Shown: positions 1-7,730 of the stretch, piece by piece | How positions within the stretch are numbered: the first letter of the stretch is position 1 | How the letters are laid out: each line of letters starts with the position of its first letter | NCBI GenBank assembly: GCA_025450195.1 | Contig: JANWHW010000028.1 | Location: 1 to 64,000 of the forward strand | Source: Solirubrobacterales bacterium | Lineage (GTDB): Bacteria > Actinomycetota > Thermoleophilia > Solirubrobacterales > 70-9 | Length of the DNA: 64,000 nucleotides | Direction of reading: 5' to 3' | The notes under the pieces: generated by a model | The model's database searches: none | What the model saw: only the letters and a program-made list of their open reading frames with translations | Told to the model about the DNA's origin: nothing | Program-made: the position numbers and the translations under genes

Positions 1-45
1 ATCGCCCTGCCCTTCGGGCCGAGGGGCGCGTTAGCGTGGAGCTTC

Positions 46-105
46 ATCCGGTTCCTCCTTGTTGCTGGGGCTTCGACACCGCCAGCCTGCAAGGAGAGCC
101 GGATG
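46..105 (+). promoter_or_regulatory. Hairpin that could mask a Shine-Dalgarno site
   Basis: Bases 46-62 (CATCCGG..CTCCTTG) are complementary to 90-105 (CAAGGAG..CCGGATG). The right arm contains a strong AAGGAG ribosome site and the ATG at 103 of a nine-codon ORF. The structure is visible directly; a regulatory role is inference, and the fragment could equally be the edge of an element that starts left of the window. Confidence 0.35.
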
Positions 106-132
106 AACAACGTGGTTAGGAACTACACCTAG
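103..132 (+). CDS. Possible nine-residue leader ORF
   Basis: ATG at 103 preceded by AAGGAG at 91-96 opens an ORF of nine sense codons (MNNVVRNYT) ending in TAG at 130-132. No longer plus-strand gene follows directly, because the next genes (GNAT and transposase) are on the minus strand. It may be a relic or a chance ORF; only the strong ribosome site argues for translation. Confidence 0.25.
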   Translation: MNNVVRNYT

Positions 133-166
133 GCGCTCAACGGCTGAGCCCCCACCCCCAGCGCGC

Positions 167-210
167 TGTTGACGATTTATGTGCCCTATGGGCTCAATTA
201 CTCGTCAACA
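167..210. repeat. 44-bp palindromic repeat, copy 1
   Basis: The outer arms TGTTGACGA and TCGTCAACA pair, and an inner GCCC-TAT-GGGC hairpin sits in the middle. A near-identical element lies in opposite orientation at 18133-18177. Seven A residues follow on the plus strand, so it is not an ordinary plus-strand terminator. Confidence 0.75.
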
Positions 211-238
211 AAAAAAGAAACGCCCTTGAGAACCTGTT

Positions 239-700
239 TCAGAAGTGCTCGGGGGAGCCCAGACGCTTGGAGAGGAAGACGCGATTGAGGCCGTTCTCAG
301 TTCGGCGGTCGTCCTCGCGATAGCCCAAACGGGGATAGAGGGCGAGATTCTCGGTCATTGCAGCATTGGTGTAGAGCCTGAGTTCTGGAATGCGTTGTTC
401 GGTGGCGTAGGCCTCGGCATAGGCCATCAATGAGCGGCCAATGCCCTTGCCTTGGTGCTCGGGATCGACTGCGACGTTCTCGATCAGCAGGTGGTCTTGT
501 GCGGTGAGGAGAACGATGAGGCCAACAGCCTCGCCCCCGTCATCGGCGACGAAGACGTGGCCTTCGCGGAGTTTCTCAGCGTAGTCGTCGTCCATCGGGG
601 CGGGACGACGACCGATGCGCTCGATGTAGGTGCTGTAGGCGCGCTCGACGATCTCACGCAGCGCGACGACGTCGGGTCCTTGGGCCACGCGGATGTGCAC
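239..700 (-). CDS. GNAT family N-acetyltransferase
   Basis: 153 residues. The acetyl-CoA binding signature VDPEHQGKGIGRSLM (about residues 77-91) and the downstream LRLYTNAAMTENLALYPRLGY are typical of the GNAT fold, which transfers acetyl from acetyl-CoA to an amine. The substrate cannot be told from sequence. The gene is single-domain and full length, and lies directly downstream of the decayed IS5 transposase with only a few bases between them, so it may once have been transcribed from the insertion side. Confidence 0.85.
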   Translation of the reverse strand: MHIRVAQGPDVVALREIVERAYSTYIERIGRRPAPMDDDYAEKLREGHVFVADDGGEAVGLIVLLTAQDHLLIENVAVDPEHQGKGIGRSLMAYAEAYATEQRIPELRLYTNAAMTENLALYPRLGYREDDRRTENGLNRVFLSKRLGSPEHF

Positions 701-712
701 CGGCTGAGAATG

Positions 713-1505
713 TCATGCTGCGCGCAGAAAGCGCTGGCAGATGATTGCGCAGCCGAGGTACATGAAGGCCTCGTGAAGCTCGGGACGGCGCTCCCAGCGA
801 GTGCGCAAGCGCCGGAAGAAATGAAGCCACGCGAAGGTGCGCTCCACCACCCAGCGGTGAGCGCCCAATCCTGATCCGTGCTCCTCTCCTCGGCGGGCGA
901 TCACTGGCTCTACGCCGCGCCGTCGCAGCTCGCGGCGGTACTTATCGAGTCATAGCCACGGTCGGCAAGCAGTCGATCGGAGCGCCTACGAGGCCGCCCG
1001 ACCTTGCCCCTCACTGGGCCGATCCCGTCGATCAGCGGAAGGAGTTGGGTGACGTCGTTGCGGTGCCCGCCGGTCAACGAGATCGCCAGCGGCACTCCAG
1101 CGGAGTCGGTGATCAGATGGTGCTTTGAGCCAGCACGGGCACGGTCGACAGGGGATGGGCCTGTCAAGCCCCCCTTGAGCGCCCTGATGTGACTACCGTC
1201 GACCACCGCGGCTGACCAGTCGAGCACGCCAGCCGCATTGAGCTTGTCCAGCAGTGCTGCGTGGGCGCGCTCCCACACCCCAGCGGCCTGCCAGTCGCGC
1301 AGACGCCGCCAGGCTGTCACCCTCGAGCAACCCATCTCCTGCGGCACGAATCGCCAGGCGACCCCGTCACAAGCACGAAGACAATCGCATTGAATGCAAC
1401 GCGATCCGAGACGCGCGGACGACCTGTCGCTTGCGGCTCAGTGGCCGGCAGCAGCGGCTCGACGACCTCCCACACTTCGTCGCGGACCTCGAATACCGAC
1501 CCCAC
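713..1505 (-). pseudogene. IS5-family transposase, frameshifted remnant
   Basis: Three minus-strand reading frames read in order as one IS5-type DDE transposase. The N-terminal piece (1317-1505) carries EVWEVVEPLLPA. The middle piece (910-1347) carries VPQEMGCSRVTAWRRL, the first Asp in VVDGSHIRA and LLADRGYD. The C-terminal piece (713-904) carries [18 protein letters not shown] with the DDE Glu. The first switch, near 1362, sits at ACGGGGTCG and would need a -1 shift, as in IS5 groups that use orfA/orfB frameshifting. The second, near 945, just after LLADRGYD, looks like a simple one-base deletion. I did not find convincing terminal inverted repeats. Confidence 0.85.
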
Positions 1506-1549
1506 AGAACCACCCTCGCCAGTCGCACACGCGGGTTTGAGGCCCGTCC

Positions 1550-1813
1550 TTAGAGGGCTTCCTGGCGGAGGCTGCAGTAAGGGCAGTCGCTAACGTCGAG
1601 CCCAATCAGCTGATCGCAACGGCGGCAGGCGCGAAGGTTGTCCGGCGTGCGAGGGAGGGCCGAAGCGGACGGCGCAAGCGGCAGCACCATCGCCACCGGC
1701 TGCATCTCCTCACCGGTCTCGCGATCGAGGTAGACGGCGCCGGGCTCGGTGTGAGCCAGCGCCTCACGGCCAGAGGCCGGGGCTCGCATCCGGTAGAGCT
1801 GCTTCGCATTCAC
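1550..1813 (-). CDS. Small zinc-ribbon protein, unknown function
   Basis: 87 residues. The C-terminus holds two CxxC pairs (RACRRCDQL and DCPYCSLRQ, about residues 62-83), a minimal zinc ribbon. The N-terminus (YRMRAPASGREALAHTEPGAVYLDRETG) is not recognised. Codon usage matches its neighbours, and it sits alone between the transposase remnant and the glycosyltransferase. The product is probably real, but no function can be assigned. Confidence 0.55.
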   Translation of the reverse strand: MNAKQLYRMRAPASGREALAHTEPGAVYLDRETGEEMQPVAMVLPLAPSASALPRTPDNLRACRRCDQLIGLDVSDCPYCSLRQEAL

Positions 1814-1933
1814 GGCCGGGACAATAACGTCCCTGTCCTCTGATTAGCGAGCATCACGATCTGATTCTCTGCGAGCGGCGTTGATACGGCGCATTGCCGC
1901 CGCCCGCGGACGCGAAGCGGAGGCGGCGGTCAT

Positions 1934-3367
1934 ATGAAGATCCTCATATTCCACGGCTACATGCTGCGCGGCACCGGCAGCAACATCTACAACGCCAACC
2001 TGGCGCGTGCGCTGGCTCGGCTGGGCCACGAGGTCTATTTGCTCTGCCAGGATCGCGAGGTCAAGCTGGAGGGGGTCCAGATCCACAACCCCGACATTCA
2101 TGGCCTGCTGCCCGTCTACGTCAAGGACCCCTATGAGGGGTTCGAGGTCAAGGCCTTTCCGGAGTTGACCGACGCCGAGCTCGACCGCTACATCGAGGCC
2201 AACGTCGCCGCCGTCCGCGACGTCGCCGGCGGGGCCGGGGGCATAGACGTCGCTCTCGCAAATCACCTGGTCATGGGCCCGGCGATCCTCGCTCGCGCCG
2301 ATGTCGGCCCCTTTGCCGCCAAGGTCCACGGCTCGGCGCTCGAGTACACGGTCAAGCCCCACCCACGATTTCTTCCCCATGCGCGAGAAGGCATGGAAGC
2401 GGCTTCAGGCGTCCTCGTCGGCTCCCGCCACACTGCCGAGTCCCTCTGGGCCGCCCTGCCCGAAGTCGAGGACCTTCGAGAGAAGACGCGCTTGGGACCC
2501 CCCGGTGTCGACACCGGGGGGTTTCGCCCGGCGTTTCTTCCCGCGGGTGGCGCCATAGGGGGGCCCACCCCCGAGGAAGCTTTAGCTACCGCAGGGGGTG
2601 GGGGGTCCCCAACGGTGACAGGACCCGCTGGCCAAAGCGCCCCGCGGATCGTCTTCGTCGGCAAGCTGATCGTTTCCAAGGGGGTTGATCTGCTGCTGGC
2701 CGCTTGGCCTTTGATCAGAGCAGAGCACCCCGACGCGCGGCTGCAGATCGCGGGGTTTGGGGAGTACGAGGCCGGGCTGCGCCGGCTGCTGGCGGCGCTG
2801 GACGCCGGAGACCTCGACGATGCGCGCGAGGTGGCGCGGCTGGGATGGGGTCTCGAGGGCGGGGATGAGAAGGCGCTGTCGATCCTGAGCGCGTTCCTGG
2901 GCAACCCACCGGAGGGCTACGTCGAGGCGGCACAGGGGATGGCGGGATCGATCGAGCTCATCGGCCGGCTGGAGCACGACCAGGTTGCGGAGCTGCTACC
3001 CGGCGCGGAGGCTTTGGTGATGCCCAGCACCTTCCCGGAGGCGTTTGGGATGGTCGCCGCGGAGGCGGCCGCCTGCGGTGTGTTGCCGGTCTCTGCCGGT
3101 CATTCGGGGATGCTGGAGGTCTCCCGGCAGCTGTCCGCGGCATTGCCGTCAGGCGTCGCCGAGCTGGCGTCGTTTCCGGTCGAAGAGGGGGCAGTCGAGG
3201 CGATTGGCGAGCGCCTGAGCGCCTGGCTTTCGCTACCGGAGGCCGAGCGCGCTGCGGCCCGCGAGGCCCTGGTTGCCACCACGCGGCGGCTCTGGAGCTG
3301 GGAGGGGGTTGCCCAGGGCATCATCGCAGCGTCGCGGGGTGAGCTTGACCGTCTGCCGCTTGCATAG
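1934..3367 (+). CDS. GT4-family glycosyltransferase
   Basis: 477 residues with two Rossmann lobes of the GT-B fold. The N-terminal MKILIFHGYMLRGTGSNIYN begins the acceptor lobe. The C-terminal lobe begins at RIVFVGKLIVSKGVDLL and ends with the sugar-nucleotide motif MPSTFPEAFGMVAAEAAACG (about 369-388), including the retaining-GT ExxxxxxxE motif. The conserved PPGVDTGGF segment lies inside a perfect 26-bp DNA palindrome (2497-2522). It is followed by a Gly/Pro-rich linker of about 40 residues that most family members lack. The sugar and acceptor are unknown. The stop lies 12 bases before ctaC, but that oxidase operon has its own -10 box. Confidence 0.88.
   Translation: MKILIFHGYMLRGTGSNIYNANLARALARLGHEVYLLCQDREVKLEGVQIHNPDIHGLLPVYVKDPYEGFEVKAFPELTDAELDRYIEANVAAVRDVAGGAGGIDVALANHLVMGPAILARADVGPFAAKVHGSALEYTVKPHPRFLPHAREGMEAASGVLVGSRHTAESLWAALPEVEDLREKTRLGPPGVDTGGFRPAFLPAGGAIGGPTPEEALATAGGGGSPTVTGPAGQSAPRIVFVGKLIVSKGVDLLLAAWPLIRAEHPDARLQIAGFGEYEAGLRRLLAALDAGDLDDAREVARLGWGLEGGDEKALSILSAFLGNPPEGYVEAAQGMAGSIELIGRLEHDQVAELLPGAEALVMPSTFPEAFGMVAAEAAACGVLPVSAGHSGMLEVSRQLSAALPSGVAELASFPVEEGAVEAIGERLSAWLSLPEAERAAAREALVATTRRLWSWEGVAQGIIAASRGELDRLPLA
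2497..2522. repeat. 26-bp perfect palindrome inside coding sequence
   Basis: A(C6)GGTGTCGACACC(G6)T reads identically on both strands and encodes the GPPGVDTGG part of the glycosyltransferase. A second, imperfect G/C-rich inverted pair follows at about 2558-2617. Confidence 0.9.
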
Positions 3368-3370
3368 AAT
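3365..3370 (+). promoter_or_regulatory. -10 box of the oxidase operon
   Basis: TAGAAT lies nine bases before the ctaC ATG, so the transcript would have almost no leader. A TTGACC at 3345-3350 is only 14 bases upstream, which is shorter than a usual -35 spacing. Confidence 0.5.
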
Positions 3371-3379
3371 GCGCCGCCG

Positions 3380-4171
3380 ATGATTGGGCGTCTGCCAATA
3401 GCGAAGATGTTCGCCGCGACCATCCTCCTCACCGTGGTGATCTCCGCGGTGATGGTGCCCATCAACTGGGATGGCGAGCAGGCATCGACCGCGGCACCGA
3501 AGATCGACACGCTGCTCGACGTGATGATCGTCCTCTCGGCTTTCGTCTTCTCGCTGGTGATGGTGATGCTCTTCTACGCGCTGTGGAAGTTCAAAGTCAA
3601 GCCCGGAGACGAGACCGATGGCGAGCCGATCCACGGCAACACCCGGCTCGAGGTGGCCTGGACCCTGATCCCGACGGTGATCGTCCTTTTCGGGGCCGGC
3701 TACAGCTGGGCGGTCCTGAGTGACATCGAGAAGACCGATGAGAATCGGCTCACCGTCGACGTCTTCTCCCAGCAGTTCGCCTGGAGCTTCGGCTACCCCG
3801 AACAGGGGAATGCCTGGTCAGAGGGCGAGCTGCATGTGCCGGTCGACCGCCAGGTCGAGTTCAAGCTGCACGCCCAGGACGTTCTCCACTCGTTCTGGGT
3901 GCCGGAGTGGCGGATCAAGATGGACAACGTCCCGGGGATCACGACAACCGCCATCGTCACGCCCGACAAGGTTGGGACCTATCAGTTGATCTGTACGGAG
4001 CTATGCGGTTTCGGGCACGCGACGATGCGCGCGACCGTCGTCGTCGAGCCGCCGGCTGAGTTCCGCGAGTGGACGGCGGCGCAAAAACTGACAGTCCCGG
4101 CCCCCCTGATGGAGTCGATTAAGCAGGACAGCGAGGTCAACCCGATTCCCGTCGGATCGGGCGGGGCATAA
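3380..4171 (+). CDS. ctaC: Cytochrome c oxidase subunit II
   Basis: 263 residues. Two transmembrane helices (about 10-27 and 45-68) precede the periplasmic cupredoxin domain, with a further hydrophobic segment near 92-112. The dinuclear CuA site is complete: His170 in VLHSFW, then Cys205, Glu207, Cys209, His213 and Met216 in ICTELCGFGHATM. The protein accepts electrons from cytochrome c and passes them to subunit I. No C-terminal cytochrome c domain is fused, so an external cytochrome such as the lipoprotein at 10718 is the likely donor. It is the first gene of ctaC-ctaD-usp-ctaE. Confidence 0.97.
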   Translation: MIGRLPIAKMFAATILLTVVISAVMVPINWDGEQASTAAPKIDTLLDVMIVLSAFVFSLVMVMLFYALWKFKVKPGDETDGEPIHGNTRLEVAWTLIPTVIVLFGAGYSWAVLSDIEKTDENRLTVDVFSQQFAWSFGYPEQGNAWSEGELHVPVDRQVEFKLHAQDVLHSFWVPEWRIKMDNVPGITTTAIVTPDKVGTYQLICTELCGFGHATMRATVVVEPPAEFREWTAAQKLTVPAPLMESIKQDSEVNPIPVGSGGA

Positions 4172-4188
4172 TGGAGGAGAACGACTAG

Positions 4189-6093
4189 ATGGTGGCTGCG
4201 ATCAAGCAACCCGGGTGGATTCGCGGCGCGCTCGGCGCGTTGTTGGCTGCCGCCTTCGGTGTCGGCCTGGTGGTGATCCTGCGCGATATCTCCGGTCTTC
4301 CCATCTGGCAGACCGAACAGACCGGATACCCGCACGTCGTCGTGCCGCTGATCACCGCGCCACTCGGTTTCCTCGCCGGCTTCGGCTGCTTTGACTACTG
4401 GCTGCGCTGGGCCGCCGGGATGCCGACGATCCCCGAGGACCACTCCCAGCACGGCGCCAAGAGCTGGAAGGACTACTTCCGCTTCAACACCGATCACAAG
4501 GTGATCGGGATCCAGTACGTCGTCACCACCTTCTGCTTCTTCTTCATCGGCGGCCTGATGGCGATGATGATCCGCGCCGAGCTTGCCCAGCCCGGCGCCC
4601 AGATCGTCGAGGCGAGCACCTTCAACGGGCTCTTCTCCACCCACGCGGTGCTGATGATCTTCGTCTTCGTGATCCCGGTCTTCGCCGGGCTCGCCAACTA
4701 CGTGCTGCCGCTGATGATCGGGGCCCCCGATATGGCGTTCCCGCGGCTGAATGCGCTGAGCTTCTGGATGCTGCCTCTGGCCGGCCTGATGTTCATCGGC
4801 AGCTTTCTGGCTCCTGGCGGCGCGTTCGACGCCGGCTGGACGGGGTATGCGCCGCTTTCCACCGGAGCCCCCTTGGGCCAGTCCTTCTTCAACCTGGGCG
4901 TGCAGTTCGCTGGGGCCTCGTCGATAGCGACCGCGCTCAACTTCCTGGTCACGATCATCACCATGCGTGCGCCCGGGATGACGTTCTGGCGGATGCCGCT
5001 GCTGGTCTGGGCGAACCTCTCGACTTCGCTGCTGGTCGTAGCCGCGACTCCGTTCATCGCCGGCGCTCAATTCATGGTGCTCTTCGATCGAGTCCTCGGC
5101 ACCCAGTTCTTCCAGTTCGCCGGCGGGGGAGACGTGATCAGCTACCAGCACATCTTCTGGTTCTACTCGCACCCGGCCGTCTACATCATGATGCTGCCCG
5201 GGTTCGGGATCATCTCCGAGGTGATATCGACGCATGCCCGCAAGCCGATCTTCGGCTACCGGCTGATGGCCCTGGCCCTGATCGGGATCGTCGTGCTCAG
5301 CTACACGGTGTGGGCTCACCACATGTTCGTCGCCGGCATGTCCAGCTGGCTGCGGGTGCCGATGATGTTCACGACCCTGCTGATCGCGGTCCCGACCGGC
5401 ATCAAGATCTTCTCCTGGCTGGGCACTCTCTACTTCGGAAAGATCCACACTTACTCGACGGCGATGCTCTTTGCCTTGGCCTTCATCGTCACCTTCACGA
5501 TCGGTGGGATCAGCGGCGTGATGCTGGGCATGGTGCCGATCGACATCCACGTCTCCGACACCTACTTCATCGTCGCCCATATCCACTTCGTGCTCTTTGG
5601 CGGCTCGGTCTTCACGATCTTCGCCGGCGTCTATCACTGGTTCCCGAAGATGACGGGGCGGATGTATGACGAGAAGCTCGGCCGGGTCCATTTCTGGGGC
5701 ACCTTGCTTGGGACGTGGGGCACGTTCATCCCGATGCACTGGGTGGGGATGGACGGGATGCCGCGTCGCGTGTCCGATTACGCCGTTCAGTTCGGCGACT
5801 GGAACCTCTTGATCAGCTGCTTCGCCTTCATCCTCGGCGCCTGCCAGCTGGTCTTCCTCTACAACATGATCGTCAGCTGGCGCTTCGGGCCGCGCGCCGG
5901 CGGCAACCCGTGGCGGGCGAATTCGATCGAGTGGCAGGTTTCCTCGCCGCCGCCGATCTTCAACTTCGATGAGATCCCGCGCGTCGTCGGCGGGCCCTAC
6001 GAGTACGGCGTTCCCGGCGCCAAGCACGCGATCATGAGCGGGGAAGGCGCTGAGGTATCCCAGCCGCAACCAACCACGGTGGGGTCCTCATGA
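4189..6093 (+). CDS. ctaD: Cytochrome c oxidase subunit I, A2 type
   Basis: 634 residues. About 100 N-terminal residues with two helices precede the conserved NTDHKVIGIQY. All heme and copper ligands are present: His152 (STHAV) and His466 for the low-spin heme, His328, His377 and His378 for CuB, and His464 for the high-spin heme. Tyr332 is the cross-linked tyrosine and Lys406 marks the K channel. The motif YSHPAVY replaces HPEVY, so the D-channel glutamate is absent; this is the established hallmark of A2-type oxidases. A GGAGGAG ribosome site lies before the ATG. The stop overlaps the next start by four bases. Confidence 0.97.
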   Translation: MVAAIKQPGWIRGALGALLAAAFGVGLVVILRDISGLPIWQTEQTGYPHVVVPLITAPLGFLAGFGCFDYWLRWAAGMPTIPEDHSQHGAKSWKDYFRFNTDHKVIGIQYVVTTFCFFFIGGLMAMMIRAELAQPGAQIVEASTFNGLFSTHAVLMIFVFVIPVFAGLANYVLPLMIGAPDMAFPRLNALSFWMLPLAGLMFIGSFLAPGGAFDAGWTGYAPLSTGAPLGQSFFNLGVQFAGASSIATALNFLVTIITMRAPGMTFWRMPLLVWANLSTSLLVVAATPFIAGAQFMVLFDRVLGTQFFQFAGGGDVISYQHIFWFYSHPAVYIMMLPGFGIISEVISTHARKPIFGYRLMALALIGIVVLSYTVWAHHMFVAGMSSWLRVPMMFTTLLIAVPTGIKIFSWLGTLYFGKIHTYSTAMLFALAFIVTFTIGGISGVMLGMVPIDIHVSDTYFIVAHIHFVLFGGSVFTIFAGVYHWFPKMTGRMYDEKLGRVHFWGTLLGTWGTFIPMHWVGMDGMPRRVSDYAVQFGDWNLLISCFAFILGACQLVFLYNMIVSWRFGPRAGGNPWRANSIEWQVSSPPPIFNFDEIPRVVGGPYEYGVPGAKHAIMSGEGAEVSQPQPTTVGSS

Positions 6094-6968
6094 GCGAAGC
6101 AGGCGCAGAGGGTCGGCCGCTGCTTGTCTTTCTCAACGAGGTCGCGGGTGGGCGGAAGCTGCTGGCGGCTGTGCGCGAGCGAGCCGAGAAGGTTCCCTTT
6201 GTCGCCGTCGCGGCGCCGCAGAACCAGCCCGCCGTGGGCCAGCTGATTGACCCCAGCGAACTGAAGGACGCCGCCCGAGCCCGGGTCGAGGTGACGATGT
6301 CTGTGCTCTCCGAGTACGGCATCGATTCGATCGGCGAGGTAATGGACAAGGACCCTGCCTTGGCCCTTGACGACGCCGTGCGCGCCCACGAGCCGGGTGA
6401 GGTGCTGCTGTCCTGCATGCAGGAGACGCGCTTCGGCATTACCCGCAAGGACTTGGTCGAGTGGGCGAAGAGTCAGTTTGAGCCAGACGTCGCCGTCACT
6501 CACATCCCGGTGCGGATCGTGGATGACTCGGTCAGCTGGGAGAAGAGCCACACTCTCGTGGTCGCTACTCAGACTGTCGATGCTCCCGATCTCGTCAGCA
6601 GGCTCAAGGACCGCGCCGCTGGGCATCCCCATCGCTACACAATCATCTGCCCGCGCACCGAGGACGTCTCCGAGCCGGAGATCGTTAGGGCTCTCGCCTC
6701 GACGCTCGCCGAGCTCTACCGCGCCGATATCGATGCGACCGGCCAGCCGATGAGCCCGGACCCCTTCCATGCTGTGCAAAACGCGATCGAGCACTACCGA
6801 ATCGACGAGGTGCTGATCTCGACCTTCGCGGGTGAAACCTCGCGCTGGCTCGAGGAGGACCTGCTCGGGCGGGTCCGCGAGATCACCGATAAGCAGGTCG
6901 AGCACCTCGAGGTTGGCCGCCCGGCTAAGGCCGTCGCCGCCGCCGTGGCCGAGGGAGAGACGTCCTGA
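6090..6968 (+). CDS. Tandem universal-stress-like protein in the oxidase operon
   Basis: 292 residues. Two similar Usp-like alpha/beta halves are visible: residues 1-150 (LLVFLNEVAGGRKLL to THIPVRIV) and 151-292 (HTLVVATQTVDAPDLV to VEHLEVG). Each half contains the pattern of an acidic linker, an A(I/L)xDAxR-like helix and a (D/G)EVL(I/L)S strand. The second ends with ETSRWLEEDLLGRVRE, shared with the paralogue at 8737. The start overlaps the ctaD stop (ATGA) and the stop abuts ctaE, so it is translationally coupled inside the oxidase operon. The function is unknown; an assembly or stress-sensing role would be inference. Confidence 0.75.
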   Translation: MSEAGAEGRPLLVFLNEVAGGRKLLAAVRERAEKVPFVAVAAPQNQPAVGQLIDPSELKDAARARVEVTMSVLSEYGIDSIGEVMDKDPALALDDAVRAHEPGEVLLSCMQETRFGITRKDLVEWAKSQFEPDVAVTHIPVRIVDDSVSWEKSHTLVVATQTVDAPDLVSRLKDRAAGHPHRYTIICPRTEDVSEPEIVRALASTLAELYRADIDATGQPMSPDPFHAVQNAIEHYRIDEVLISTFAGETSRWLEEDLLGRVREITDKQVEHLEVGRPAKAVAAAVAEGETS

Positions 6969-7594
6969 TGGAGAGCGCGACCGTTGCCATGGGGGGCCAT
7001 GCTCACGAGGAGCACCACGGCCCGCCTGAGGCCCACCAGAGCTCGCGGATAGATCGCCAGACGCTGGGGATCTTTCTCTTCATCGTCTCGGAGATCATGT
7101 TGTTCGGGGCTTTCTTCGCCTCCTACTTCTTCCTCCGCGTCGTCGTCGACCCGCCGACCTGGCCACCTGAGCCCTTTGAGCTTCCGGTCGCGATCGCGGG
7201 CGTCAACACGGCGATCCTCGTCTCTTCTAGCTTCACGATCCACTACGCGCTGGAGTCGATCCGGCGGAACAACCGGACAGGGTTGAAGCTGGGCCTGGTA
7301 CTCACCTGGCTGCTGGGCGCGACGTTCCTCTTCATCCAGATCAACGAGTACGTCAACATCGGCTTCAGCGCCCGCGACCTCGGTTTCGGATCGATCTTCT
7401 ACGGCCTCACCGGACTGCACGGCGCCCACGTCTTCATCGGCCTGCTGCTCCTCAGCTTCGCGACGATCCGCGCCTTCCGCGGCCACTTCGGGCCGGAGGA
7501 GAAGGACCACCTCGGTGTCGAGGTACCCGGCATCTACTGGCACTTCGTAGACGTGATGTGGATCATCGTCTACACCGCCGTCTACATCCTCTAG
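6968..7594 (+). CDS. ctaE: Cytochrome c oxidase subunit III
   Basis: 208 residues with about five transmembrane helices, the short form of subunit III. Family signatures include RQTLGIFLFIVSEIMLFGAFF near residue 35, GLTGLHGAHVFIGL near 148 and a C-terminal YWHFVDVMWIIVYTAVYIL. It stabilises subunit I and contains the lipid-binding V-cleft. It is the last gene of the operon; its ATG is at 6968, at the end of the preceding stop region, and a hairpin follows at 7608-7641. Confidence 0.96.
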   Translation: MESATVAMGGHAHEEHHGPPEAHQSSRIDRQTLGIFLFIVSEIMLFGAFFASYFFLRVVVDPPTWPPEPFELPVAIAGVNTAILVSSSFTIHYALESIRRNNRTGLKLGLVLTWLLGATFLFIQINEYVNIGFSARDLGFGSIFYGLTGLHGAHVFIGLLLLSFATIRAFRGHFGPEEKDHLGVEVPGIYWHFVDVMWIIVYTAVYIL

Positions 7595-7607
7595 TACCGA
7601 TCGCTTT

Positions 7608-7641
7608 CCGCAAAGGGACTTTCGGGAACGCGCCTTTGCGG
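7608..7641 (+). terminator. Hairpin after ctaE
   Basis: CCGCAAAGG at 7608-7616 pairs with CCTTTGCGG at 7633-7641 across a 16-base loop, 14 bases beyond the ctaE stop. No T-run follows, so termination is likely but not certain. Confidence 0.5.
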
Positions 7642-7730
7642 GTGCATCACTGCGCTTGCAAAGTGCGTGTCTAATGGGCACCGCGTTCCGTCAGACCGCA
7701 ATGTATTGTCTGCGCTCAGTTGGCTGCTAA

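Noticed and set aside
3982-6069. Long minus-strand frame (695 codons) opposite ctaD
   Set aside because: It is the complement of a clear oxidase gene in GC-rich DNA; its translation is a His/Asp/Arg-rich pattern without any recognisable fold.
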